Source of the DNA: Paeniglutamicibacter terrestris | GTDB taxonomy: Bacteria; Actinomycetota; Actinomycetes; Actinomycetales; Micrococcaceae | Length of the DNA stretch: 64,000 nucleotides | Assembly: GCF_012271785.1 (NCBI RefSeq) | Contig: NZ_JAAWVT010000001.1 | Coordinates: forward strand, 806,001 to 870,000 | Direction: 5' to 3' | Shown: piece after piece, positions 43,500 to 51,724 of the stretch | Position numbering within the stretch: the first letter of the stretch is position 1 | Layout of the letters: every line of letters starts with the position of its first letter | The notes under the pieces: generated by a model | What the model was told of the DNA's origin: nothing | Seen by the model: the letters and a program-made list of their open reading frames with translations, nothing else | The model's database searches: none | Translations under genes and position numbers: made by a program

Positions 43500-44719
43500 G
43501 CCTGGCAACCGGCACGACCCTGCTCCTGCCCTCATCCGATGGAAGACTGCGCGAGCACATCATGAAGGCCCCCGGCGCCTGGACTAAGCCGTCCGCGCCC
43601 ATCACCTCGCGCAACGTGTATGCGGCCGCCCACGTGGTGCCGCAGATGAATGCGGAAAATACTCCCGGATCCCCGGCGGTCTTAGACTGGCAGGCCACCC
43701 TGAGCTACCGCCATGAACTGTGGTCCTGGGGTCTAGGCGTTGCCGATGCCATGGATACCGCGCAGCGCGGCATGGGCTTGGACTGGGCAGCCACTCAGGA
43801 ACTGATTTCCCGCTCGGCGGCGGAAGCAGCCTCCGTGGTGCACAGCGCGCCGGCCGCGCTGCGCGGCAAAAGCGTGCGGGATCTGATCTCCTGTGGCGTG
43901 GGCACCGACCAGCTGGTGTTGGAAAACCTCCCCACCGGCGAGGCCGGACTTCATGCCGTTCAGGCCGCCTACCTTGAACAGCTCGAGGTGGTTGAGGCAG
44001 CCGGTGCCAAAACCATCATCATGTGCTCGCGTGCCCTGGCCGCAGTGGCGCGGAATGCCGAAGATTACCTGCGGATCTACACCGCTCTGCTCAAGCAATC
44101 CTCCCAACCGGTCATCCTGCACTGGCTGGGCACCATGTTTGATCCAGCTCTGGCCGGATACTGGGGATCCGCCGACGTATCGGTCGCCACCGCGACGTTC
44201 CTGGAACTGATCAACTCGAACCCCGAGAAGATCGACGGGGTGAAGGTATCGCTGCTGGATGCCGAACACGAGATCCAGTTGCGGGCAGCCCTGCCGGCGG
44301 GAGTACGTCTGTACACCGGGGATGATTTCAACTATCCCGAGTTGATCCGCGGCGACGGGCAGTCTCACTCCGATGCCTTGCTGGGCATCTTCGCCGCCAT
44401 CTATCCCGCTGCGTCGACCGCCCTGCAGGCCTTCGACGCCGGGGACACGGAGCGTGGATACCAAATCTTGGCCTCCACCCAGGAACTCGGCAAACACATC
44501 TTTTCCGCTCCCACCTTCTACTACAAGACCGGCATCGCATTCCTGGCCTGGCTCAACGGACACCAGAGCGGTTTCCAGCTGGTGGGCGGTCTGCACTCCG
44601 GGCGCTCACTGACACACCTGGCCACCACCTTTGCCCTGGCCGATGAGGCGGGGTTACTGCGTGACCCCGAGGATGCCGCACGCCGGATGAGCGCACTACT
44701 CACCACCGGAGGCATCTAA
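43496..44719 (+). CDS. DUF993 protein (dihydrodipicolinate synthase-like TIM barrel)
   Basis: 407 residues from GTG 43496, which overlaps the stop of the preceding gene. The segment ENPEKIDGVKVSLLD-like stretch (SNPEKIDGVKVSLLDAE) holds the probable Schiff-base lysine, and LYTGDDFNYPELIRGDG follows as in aldolase-fold members. DUF993 proteins are annotated as DapA-like but, to my knowledge, have no assigned reaction. Position between an oxidoreductase and an isomerase suggests a C-C cleavage of an oxidised sugar. Its stop overlaps the next start (TAATG). Confidence 0.85.
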   Translation: MSLATGTTLLLPSSDGRLREHIMKAPGAWTKPSAPITSRNVYAAAHVVPQMNAENTPGSPAVLDWQATLSYRHELWSWGLGVADAMDTAQRGMGLDWAATQELISRSAAEAASVVHSAPAALRGKSVRDLISCGVGTDQLVLENLPTGEAGLHAVQAAYLEQLEVVEAAGAKTIIMCSRALAAVARNAEDYLRIYTALLKQSSQPVILHWLGTMFDPALAGYWGSADVSVATATFLELINSNPEKIDGVKVSLLDAEHEIQLRAALPAGVRLYTGDDFNYPELIRGDGQSHSDALLGIFAAIYPAASTALQAFDAGDTERGYQILASTQELGKHIFSAPTFYYKTGIAFLAWLNGHQSGFQLVGGLHSGRSLTHLATTFALADEAGLLRDPEDAARRMSALLTTGGI

Positions 44720-45603
44720 TGAGTTTTGAACTATCCCTGAACACCGGGACCACACCGAACCTTTCTCTTGATGAGGCGATTCGCTATACCGCCGAGGCAG
44801 GTTTGAGCCACATCGGTCTCTGGCGCCACCTGCTGGTGGACGGTGCGGAGGCAGCAGCCAAGGCAGTATCGGCGGCGGGCCTGAGCGTCTCCTCGCTGTG
44901 CCGCGGCGGATTCCTCACCTCCTCCGATGCCGAAGGTCAGGCGGCCGCGCTGGAAGAAAACCGGGCGGCCATCCGCGAAGCCGCGGCGCTGGGCACCGGC
45001 GAATTGATCATGGTGGTCGGTGGACTGCCGGCGGCAGCCCACGTACTGGGCGGCACTGGAGACCGCGCCGACAAGGATGTTGCGGCGGCCAGGGCCCGGG
45101 TCGCCGACCGGCTGGCCGAGCTGGTGCCCTACGCCGCAGAGCACGGGGTCCGTTTGGTCCTCGAGGCCCTGCATCCGATGTATGCCGCTGACCGTGCCGT
45201 GCTCTCCACGCTGGATCAGGCTCTGGATCTCGCTGCTCCGCACTCGGCCTCGGCCGTGGGAGTTGTCGTTGACACCTTCCATGTGTGGTGGGATCCGCGT
45301 CTTGCTCAGGCCATCACGCGCGCAGGTCTTGAGGGCAGGTTGGCTAGTTACCAGGTGTGTGACTTCAACCTGCCGATCGCCAGCGACGCGTTGAAGTCCC
45401 GTGGCATGATGGGCGATGGCTACGTTGATTTCAGCGCTATTTCCCTGGCTGTAGCGCAGGCCGGGTACACCGGTCCGGTTGAGGTGGAGATCTTTAACGA
45501 AGAAATCAACAACCAGGATCCGGCACTCACGCTGGCCACCATGAAGGAACGCTACGAGCAATTGGTCTTGCCGTCATTGCAGACTGCCAGCGCGCTGGTG
45601 TAA
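44719..45603 (+). CDS. Sugar phosphate isomerase/epimerase (xylose-isomerase-like TIM barrel)
   Basis: 294 residues. FELSLNTGTTPNLSLDEAIR starts the barrel; the metal-site strands are VLEALHPM, VVVDTFHVWWDP and VEVEIFNEE. The family covers ketose epimerases, hydroxypyruvate isomerase and 3-keto-sugar processing enzymes. It is coupled to DUF993 by a one-base overlap. It probably rearranges the sugar between the oxidation and cleavage steps. Confidence 0.87.
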   Translation: MSFELSLNTGTTPNLSLDEAIRYTAEAGLSHIGLWRHLLVDGAEAAAKAVSAAGLSVSSLCRGGFLTSSDAEGQAAALEENRAAIREAAALGTGELIMVVGGLPAAAHVLGGTGDRADKDVAAARARVADRLAELVPYAAEHGVRLVLEALHPMYAADRAVLSTLDQALDLAAPHSASAVGVVVDTFHVWWDPRLAQAITRAGLEGRLASYQVCDFNLPIASDALKSRGMMGDGYVDFSAISLAVAQAGYTGPVEVEIFNEEINNQDPALTLATMKERYEQLVLPSLQTASALV

Positions 45604-45614
45604 CACCGCCTGAC

Positions 45615-45650
45615 CCGGGGGCATCGATCGAACGCGGTTGCTGCCCCCGG
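45615..45650 (+). terminator. Intrinsic terminator within the sugar gene run
   Basis: CCGGGGGCA (45615-45623) pairs with TGCCCCCGG (45642-45650) and CATCATTTTG follows. It separates the 42333-45603 operon from the following Gfo/Idh-PmoA and M24 genes, so read-through or a second promoter must feed those. Confidence 0.72.
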
Positions 45651-45702
45651 CATCATTTTGAGCGTTGCGGATCATCTCCGCCCAACATCTGAAGGAGCGA
45701 GC

Positions 45703-47685
45703 ATGAGTACCCCCGCTACACGCATTTGTCTCGTGGGCATTCGCGGTTTTGGCCTGCGCCACCTGGAAAACATCCGTGCGCTGGAAGCCAGCGGACTTGT
45801 GGTGCTGAGCTGCGCCGCAGATCAATGCGTTCAGGACGGTGATCAACCCCTGGGTCCGAACGTGCGGATGTACAACTCGCTGGCCGCCGTCGCAGCATCC
45901 GGAGAACCGGTGGATATCGTGGTGCTCGCAACTCCCATTAATACGCACTTCGAGTTGGGCATGATCGCCGTTTCCATGGGGGCGGATCTGCTGTTGGAAA
46001 AGCCGCCAACGGCAACACTGGCACAATTCGAGGAATTGCTGGCAGCCTCTCGGCAGGCCGGGACCCGCATCCAGGTCGGCTTCCAGTCCTTGGGCTCGCA
46101 CGCCCTGAGTGCCGTCGGGGAGCTGTTGGATTCCGGTGGCATTGGTCAATTGCGTGCCGTGGGGGCCACGGGCATGTGGCAGCGCGACGCCGCCTACTAC
46201 TCCCGCTCCCCATGGGCGGGCAAACGCGTCCTGAATGGGGTCCAGGTGGTTGACGGGGTGATCACCAATCCCCTAGCCCATGCCGTGATGACCGCCCTAC
46301 ATATTGCCGGAGCGCAAGAAACCACCGACATCCTCCAGCTGGAGACCGAGCTATTCCACGCCAATGACATCGCTGCAGATGACACCTCCACGGTCCGCAT
46401 CCAAACGAAACACGGCATACCCGTCACCTGCGTGCTGGCCACCACCGCCGCCGAACAACAGGATCCCTTCATCACGATCTCCGGCACCGAGGGGCAGGCG
46501 ATCTTCCACTACACCCGCGATGAATTAGCCATCACGCGCGCCGACGGGCAAACCACCGTGCACACGTATGGTCGCACTGATCTGCTCACCAACCTGATCG
46601 CCGCACGCGGTGATGAGAGCATCAAACTGCTCAGTGCGCTGGAGCGCACCGGTGCCTTCATGCGCGTGCTGGAGGCGGTCCGGACCGCCGAGGACCCAAC
46701 CGCCATCAATCCGGAGCACCTGAACGTGGTCGGTCAGGGACCCACCCAATATGTGGTGGTCCCGGGGATCGAAGAACTGGCACAACGGGCCATCAAGTCC
46801 CCCGCAACATTCTCCTCACTCGGCGCGCCCTGGGCTGACCCCGCGCCCGCCGGAAAGCCGCTGCTGGTAGCAGGTAGGGAGGTCGCAGGGGTGCGACTGG
46901 GCACCGAGCTGTCCCCCACCAACTCACCGAGACCTTTCCTGCACCCGGTGTCCACGCTCACCGGCACCGTCCTCACCGATCAGCAGCCGCTTGACCACAC
47001 CTGGCATCTGGGTGTTGGCGTGGCCATTCAGGACGTTGACGGGGTGAACTTCTGGGGCGGTCGCACCTACACTCGCGAGGCTGGCGGCTACATCTGGCGC
47101 AAGGATCACGGCCATATCGAGCTGCTCTCCTCCACCGGCGATGAGGGGCGCCGAGACGATACCCTCGCCTGGATCGGGCCGGATGGACAAACCATCCTGG
47201 ACGAGGAACGCACCATCACCGCGACGCCCGGTGCCAACGGAAGCTGGGAACTTGGCTACGACTTCACCCTGACGCCGCACGGCTCCGCGCCGGTGGCCCT
47301 GGGTAGCCCGGGCTCCAATGGCCGGGTGGCCGGTGGCTACGGCGGATTCTTCTGGCGTCTGCCAGCGGTTGAGCACGCGGAGATCTTCACCATCGATGCA
47401 CATGGTGAGGAAAACGTGCACGGGTCCATCTCCCCGTGGCTGGCCTTTGCGGCTGACTTCGGCGGCTCCGCGGCGACGCTGATTTTCCATGCCACGGATG
47501 ATGATCCGTGGTTTGTGCGCTGCGCCGGATACCCGGGCGTTGGGCGCTCGCTGGCCTGGGACACCCCGGCGACCAGCACCCGAGAGAACCCAGTGTCCCG
47601 TGGAGTGCGGGTCATCGTTGCCGACGGCCGGCTGGGCGCCAACGAGGTACTTGAGCTCTTATCCGGGGCAGGCATTCGGGCATGA
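45703..47685 (+). CDS. Gfo/Idh/MocA oxidoreductase fused to a PmoA-like (DUF6807) domain
   Basis: 660 residues from ATG 45703 (GAAGGAG upstream). Residues 1 to about 360: Rossmann start ICLVGIRGFGLRHLENI, EKP in LLLEKPPTATLAQFEELLA, and the C-terminal sheet domain. Residues about 385-660: LLVAGREVAGVRLGTELSPT, HTWHLGVGVAIQDVDGVNFW, and PWLAFAADFGGSAATLIFHA, which fit the PmoA/DUF6807 beta-sandwich family. Fusing both in one chain suggests a sugar-binding or lyase/hydrolase-like domain acting next to a dehydrogenase. The stop overlaps the next start (ATGA). Confidence 0.85.
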   Translation: MSTPATRICLVGIRGFGLRHLENIRALEASGLVVLSCAADQCVQDGDQPLGPNVRMYNSLAAVAASGEPVDIVVLATPINTHFELGMIAVSMGADLLLEKPPTATLAQFEELLAASRQAGTRIQVGFQSLGSHALSAVGELLDSGGIGQLRAVGATGMWQRDAAYYSRSPWAGKRVLNGVQVVDGVITNPLAHAVMTALHIAGAQETTDILQLETELFHANDIAADDTSTVRIQTKHGIPVTCVLATTAAEQQDPFITISGTEGQAIFHYTRDELAITRADGQTTVHTYGRTDLLTNLIAARGDESIKLLSALERTGAFMRVLEAVRTAEDPTAINPEHLNVVGQGPTQYVVVPGIEELAQRAIKSPATFSSLGAPWADPAPAGKPLLVAGREVAGVRLGTELSPTNSPRPFLHPVSTLTGTVLTDQQPLDHTWHLGVGVAIQDVDGVNFWGGRTYTREAGGYIWRKDHGHIELLSSTGDEGRRDDTLAWIGPDGQTILDEERTITATPGANGSWELGYDFTLTPHGSAPVALGSPGSNGRVAGGYGGFFWRLPAVEHAEIFTIDAHGEENVHGSISPWLAFAADFGGSAATLIFHATDDDPWFVRCAGYPGVGRSLAWDTPATSTRENPVSRGVRVIVADGRLGANEVLELLSGAGIRA

Positions 47686-48767
47686 GCCACGTGGCGACGT
47701 TATTGAACCCCGAGCTCACCACCAAGCACCAGCGTCTGCTGCTGATCCTTGAAGCACGTGGTGCCGACGCCCTGGTGTTGGATTCCCCCGCGGCGCTGAG
47801 TTGGTTCTTGGCCGGTGCCCGAACCCACGTTTCACTCGCCGGTACTCCTGTGGCCCACATGCTGATTCACCGGGGCGGTGCCTGCCTTCTGGTCTTTAAC
47901 AACGAAGCCGAACGTCTGGTGGCCGAAGAGCTGCCGGCGGGACTAGAAATCTACTCCGTACCCTGGCACGCGTCGCTGGGTGAGTACTGCGCACATCTGG
48001 CGAAGGAACGTGGTTTTGCTCAGGTATTGGCGGAGGCGGACGTGGCGCTGGAGCTGCGGGCTGCCCGCGCAGCATTACTTGACGTTGAGCAGGACCGCTA
48101 TCGGCGACTGTGTGTTGACACCGCCCGCATCCTGACCGATGTGCTCCAGGGTGCCACGCCGCAACACAGTGAGCGAGAGATTGCTTCACGTCTTGCCGCC
48201 CGCGTGGTGGGTAGTGGCAGCGATCCGCTGGTGGTGCTGGTCGCCGGAGAACAGCGCCTGGGCAACAGGCATCCGTTGCCGACCGATTCCCCGGTGGGCA
48301 ACAGGATGATGGCGGTGCTGTGTGCCAGGCGCGATGGCCTGATTGCGAATGTGACCCGTTGGGTCTCCTTCACTCCACACACCGCGAAGCAGCAGCGTGA
48401 TGAGGAGGCGATCCTTGCGGTTGAAGCCGAAATCCTCGCCGCGACTCGTCCCGGTGTCAGCCTCGAATCGCTGTTGCCGGTGATCGAACAGGCCTATCCG
48501 CGCCACGGCTTTGCTCCGGATGAAATCATGCGTCATCACCAAGGTGGGCCCACCGGCTACGCGGGCCGCGATCCGCGCCTAGTGCCGGGAGTGCAAGATA
48601 CCATCGTCGCGGGGCAGGCTTTCGCCTGGAACCCCTCGGCTCCCGGCGTGAAGGTGGAGGACACCATGTTGCTGGGTCATGACGGGTTTGAGGTACTCAG
48701 TGTTGATCTACGCTGGCCCAGTGTGACGGTTGCCGGTCTTCAGCGCCCAGCGGTGTTGAAGCTCTAA
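47682..48767 (+). CDS. M24 (creatinase/aminopeptidase P fold) protein lacking metal ligands
   Basis: 361 residues. N-terminal creatinase-like domain to about 140, then pita-bread domain. Of the five metal ligands of M24 peptidases, the two Asp align with C214 (VLCARRD) and N223 (IANVTRW) and the first Glu with N317 (AWNPSAPG). His285/286 (MRHHQGGPTGY) and E326 (KVEDTML) remain. Metal-dependent peptidase activity is therefore unlikely. Creatinase itself uses this fold without metal, so C-N hydrolysis of a small molecule is possible. It is coupled to the Gfo/Idh-PmoA fusion gene, a curious partner. Confidence 0.82.
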   Translation: MSHVATLLNPELTTKHQRLLLILEARGADALVLDSPAALSWFLAGARTHVSLAGTPVAHMLIHRGGACLLVFNNEAERLVAEELPAGLEIYSVPWHASLGEYCAHLAKERGFAQVLAEADVALELRAARAALLDVEQDRYRRLCVDTARILTDVLQGATPQHSEREIASRLAARVVGSGSDPLVVLVAGEQRLGNRHPLPTDSPVGNRMMAVLCARRDGLIANVTRWVSFTPHTAKQQRDEEAILAVEAEILAATRPGVSLESLLPVIEQAYPRHGFAPDEIMRHHQGGPTGYAGRDPRLVPGVQDTIVAGQAFAWNPSAPGVKVEDTMLLGHDGFEVLSVDLRWPSVTVAGLQRPAVLKL

Positions 48768-48823
48768 CCGCCGATTCGAGGCAGGAATCAACGTTGAACG
48801 GTGGGCTTCTAGTCTCCCCGTCC

Positions 48824-48853
48824 TTTGGTAGGTAGACTGGTCTACCTACCAAA
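48824..48853. promoter_or_regulatory. Perfect 14-base inverted repeat over the TetR start: operator
   Basis: TTTGGTAGGTAGAC (48824-48837) is mirrored exactly at 48840-48853, spacer TG. Its last A is the first base of the ATG at 48853. Repressor bound here would block both transcription and use of that start. Confidence 0.85.
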
Positions 48854-49449
48854 TGACGGGGACGACGTTGAGTGAATATGTGGGCCGGGAGCGTCCGGCG
48901 CGTGAACGGCTAATGCAGGCCGCAGCGGAATTGTTCTATGCCCAGGGGATGGCTGCCACTGGCATCGATGCCATCACCGCCAGGGCAGGTGTTGCAAGAA
49001 AGAGCCTTTACAACAATTTTTCGTCCAAGGACGAATTGATACTTGCCTATATCGAGGAACGTCACCGGGAGTGGCTGGCTCTGTACGAGCTGCGTGCAGC
49101 CACGGCGCAGAGCCCACGGGACCGCGTGCTGGCGGTATTCGATGCCTATATTGACCATGCCAATGCCGCCTACATCAATGGGTTCCGTGGGTGCGGGCTG
49201 CTTAATGCCGCGGCCGAGTTGCCCGCCGGAGTTCCGGGCCGGGTGACGGTTCGCAAACACAAGGAGCAGGTCGAAGCGCTCCTGCTCGAGGGACTGACCG
49301 AGATCATGGACGCGGACCGAGCCGTGAATCTCGCGGAGCAACTGGCGTTCATCCTCGAGGGAGCGGTGGCCCGTGCCGGGCTGGAAGGTTCGGATAAGCG
49401 GTTAGTCCATGCCCGCGCCATCACCGCATCGCTTCTGGACGCGGCGTGA
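48853..49449 (+). CDS. TetR/AcrR-family repressor of the EamA exporter
   Basis: 198 residues. Helix-turn-helix: AAELFYAQGMAATGIDAITA, RAGVARKSLYNNFSSKDELI. Two starts are possible: ATG 48853, inside the operator and perhaps leaderless, or TTG 48868 with GGGGA five bases upstream, giving MSEYVGRERP. It overlaps the exporter gene by four bases (GTGA). Autoregulation of both genes by the palindrome is the simplest model. Confidence 0.92.
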   Translation: MTGTTLSEYVGRERPARERLMQAAAELFYAQGMAATGIDAITARAGVARKSLYNNFSSKDELILAYIEERHREWLALYELRAATAQSPRDRVLAVFDAYIDHANAAYINGFRGCGLLNAAAELPAGVPGRVTVRKHKEQVEALLLEGLTEIMDADRAVNLAEQLAFILEGAVARAGLEGSDKRLVHARAITASLLDAA

Positions 49450-50399
49450 GGCGCGAACGCGCGCTCGCCATCGGTGCGATCAGCCTGACCTCCATACTGT
49501 GGGGCACCACTGGCACCGCCGCCACGTTCGCACCCACCGCCGGACCACTGGCGATCGGAGCCGCCGCACTGGGGATTGGTGGCATTCTGCAAGCGCTCAT
49601 CGCACTGCCCGCGTTGCGTGCCGGGCGCATGCAATTACGTGCCAATCTGCCCCTGATCGTCCTGGGCGCGATGGCCGTGGCCATTTATCCGCTGGCGTTC
49701 TACAGCTCGATGCATCTGGCCGGAGTCGCGCTGGGATCCGTAATTTCTCTGGCCTCTGCGCCCTTGGCATCCGGTCTGCTGGAGCGGTTTGTGCAGCGTG
49801 TGGCGCTCAGCCGCTGGTGGATGCTCGCCGCCGGACTCGGTCTCACCGGCAGTCTCATACTGTGCCTTTCCAAAACTTCACACGATCCCGCCGGTGCCGG
49901 AGCAAGCCTGATTGGCATTGGCCTCGGACTGGTCGCCGGCGCCACCTATGCCACCTATTCCTGGTGCGCACAACAACTCATGGGCCGGGGAGTGAGTCGC
50001 GCCGCATCGATGGGTGCCGTATTCGGGACCGGCGGCATTTTGCTGCTGCCAGTCCTGTTCTTCACCGGCGCACCGCTGATCGCCAGTCCACAGGCGTTCA
50101 GCGTCGCGGCCTACATGGCCCTAGTCCCCATGTTCCTGGGCTATCTGCTGTTCGGGTATGGACTGGCCCGCCTGAGCGCCAGCACTGCCACCACCATCAC
50201 GCTGAGTGAGCCGGCAATTGCGGCGGTCCTGGCGGTGGTCATTGTCGGCGAGCGCCTCAGCGGGATGGGTTGGACCGGCCTAGGCATTATTGCCGCTGCA
50301 TTGGCGGTCCTCGCATTTGCGCCCACCAACACCGGCACACTTGTTCCAATAACGGACTCCCCCGGTCCAACGCGGAGGGTGTGGGTAGGCACCAGGTAG
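49446..50399 (+). CDS. EamA/DMT-family transporter
   Basis: 317 residues from GTG 49446. Ten hydrophobic helices in two EamA repeats: ISLTSILWGTTGTAATFAPT at the start, then SEPAIAAVLAVVIVGERL in the second repeat. DMT proteins export amino acids, purines or toxic metabolites. Coupled to a TetR repressor, it is probably an efflux pump induced by its substrate. Confidence 0.9.
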   Translation: MRRERALAIGAISLTSILWGTTGTAATFAPTAGPLAIGAAALGIGGILQALIALPALRAGRMQLRANLPLIVLGAMAVAIYPLAFYSSMHLAGVALGSVISLASAPLASGLLERFVQRVALSRWWMLAAGLGLTGSLILCLSKTSHDPAGAGASLIGIGLGLVAGATYATYSWCAQQLMGRGVSRAASMGAVFGTGGILLLPVLFFTGAPLIASPQAFSVAAYMALVPMFLGYLLFGYGLARLSASTATTITLSEPAIAAVLAVVIVGERLSGMGWTGLGIIAAALAVLAFAPTNTGTLVPITDSPGPTRRVWVGTR

Positions 50400-51064
50400 C
50401 GAGCGCCGGGGGCGCAAGGTGGCATGAAGGCTGGATTCACGCAGCGCACCAAAAATGCCCGTGCCCCCACATCTGGAACGTTCCGGATTACTTTGTTCGC
50501 CGGGCCGACGGCACCGGCTGGAGCCTGTCGTCCACTGCCGATTCCTATGCGCCATTTGCAGGATGAAACTACGGGTTCGTTTGTTTGCGGGGTCGCATCG
50601 AGAACTTGCCTCACCACGGCGAATTGATGAAAGCTCTCAGAGAATCCAGACGCGTCCATGGACATACAACTATGGCTTCCAACGCTAAACGTCACACCAA
50701 GAAACGCATCGACACTCGGTTCAGATCGTTCCATAAAGGAACCCTAACTGGGCACTCCTTACCTGTCAGATAGCCGAACTTTAGTTTTGTGGTTGCCGAT
50801 GATGACGGTGCTGACGACCGCTTTGAAGACGTCGTCGGTGATGGTTTCGAGTTGGTTGAAATGCAGGACGCGGCCGATCAGAGGAAAGAGCCGCTCTAGG
50901 AGACGAAAAAGTCCGTGGGTGATGCGTTCAATCGGCCGCATTGCACGTGGAATCGGGCAATGCGAGCAATCAGTTGCTGCTGGGATTCGGAAGGTACTGT
51001 GCAAGGGGAAGTCACCTGTCATCAATCCTCCAAAACCCGATTATGGCGGATTAAGAGCTAAGTG
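50400..51064. other. Gene-poor stretch, possible decayed DNA
   Basis: About 660 bases without a convincing gene. The longest candidates are an 88-codon leftward frame (50759-51025, no family, weak ribosome site) and a leftward frame at about 50400-50730 with no plausible start. Composition drops below the surroundings toward 51000. It may be remnant DNA at the edge of the AT-richer insert that follows. Confidence 0.4.
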
Positions 51065-51724
51065 CTAAGGCAAGGTGCCCAAACCCCTTGCCTTACCTAT
51101 TAGTGTCCGGCGTCGAAGCAAATAGACAAGAGTCAAGAGTCCACCCAAGAGGACAGTTGCTATTCCCCACGGATCTCCCGGGTTTCTCCCTAGGATCCAG
51201 GCCCACCCTCGCACGTCGCCCATCGGATTTCGCGCAAAAGTAGCCGCAACTAGTAAGTAGATAACAGGGGCGAGCCCGGCAAACCGATACGCACCAAGTG
51301 CCTTAGCCGCGGACCAAAGGGCCAAAAAGCCGGTAACATTTCGCACCATAAGCCAAGCTGAATTGTTGTCATCGACAAACACTCCGGTCAAGGAAGATAC
51401 AGCGAATACGACTAACACTATGCCCACAGCCGTTGCCACTGAATGACCTATGACGTTCCTGACCGATGCGGAGGTCCACGGCATTTCTGCGGATTGGATC
51501 ATTCCGGAAGCAATGACTGCGACCAACAGGCTAGGGATAACGGCTGCAGGCATCGTCGATGGGCCCAAAAGTGAACTCAGAAATGGAATCGGAAGGTCGA
51601 TCTTCCCAGACGCCGTTCCCATGACTCCAGCAAGGGCTGCAGTGGGGAACGTCAGCCACCCCCGGCGAACCATCATCGCCCACTTCACTTTTGCCCAGGC
51701 TTGATCGGCGCGGGAACCCGACAC
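51065..51724 (-). CDS. Multi-pass membrane protein of the secreted-protein/ABC cassette
   Basis: 219 residues with about six helices (about 23-42, 58-76, 93-112, 120-140, 146-162, 188-205) and a basic tail. GTG 51724 overlaps the upstream gene by 40 bases; ATG 51676 (MMVRRGWLTF) is a reasonable alternative. No family recognised. As last gene of the cassette it is probably a second membrane subunit or an immunity-like protein (inference). Confidence 0.72.
   Translation of the reverse strand: MSGSRADQAWAKVKWAMMVRRGWLTFPTAALAGVMGTASGKIDLPIPFLSSLLGPSTMPAAVIPSLLVAVIASGMIQSAEMPWTSASVRNVIGHSVATAVGIVLVVFAVSSLTGVFVDDNNSAWLMVRNVTGFLALWSAAKALGAYRFAGLAPVIYLLVAATFARNPMGDVRGWAWILGRNPGDPWGIATVLLGGLLTLVYLLRRRTLIGKARGLGTLP

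Noticed and set aside
43733-44596. Leftward frame of 287 codons opposite the DUF993 gene
   Set aside because: Shadow of a real gene with perfect stop/start overlaps on the other strand.
42333-48767. Assignment to levoglucosan catabolism of Arthrobacter relatives
   Set aside because: The Gfo/Idh N-terminus and the DUF993 partner do not match what I recall of the levoglucosan cluster.
50759-51025. Leftward 88-codon frame as a gene
   Set aside because: No recognisable domain and weak start; kept only as a note in the gene-poor region.
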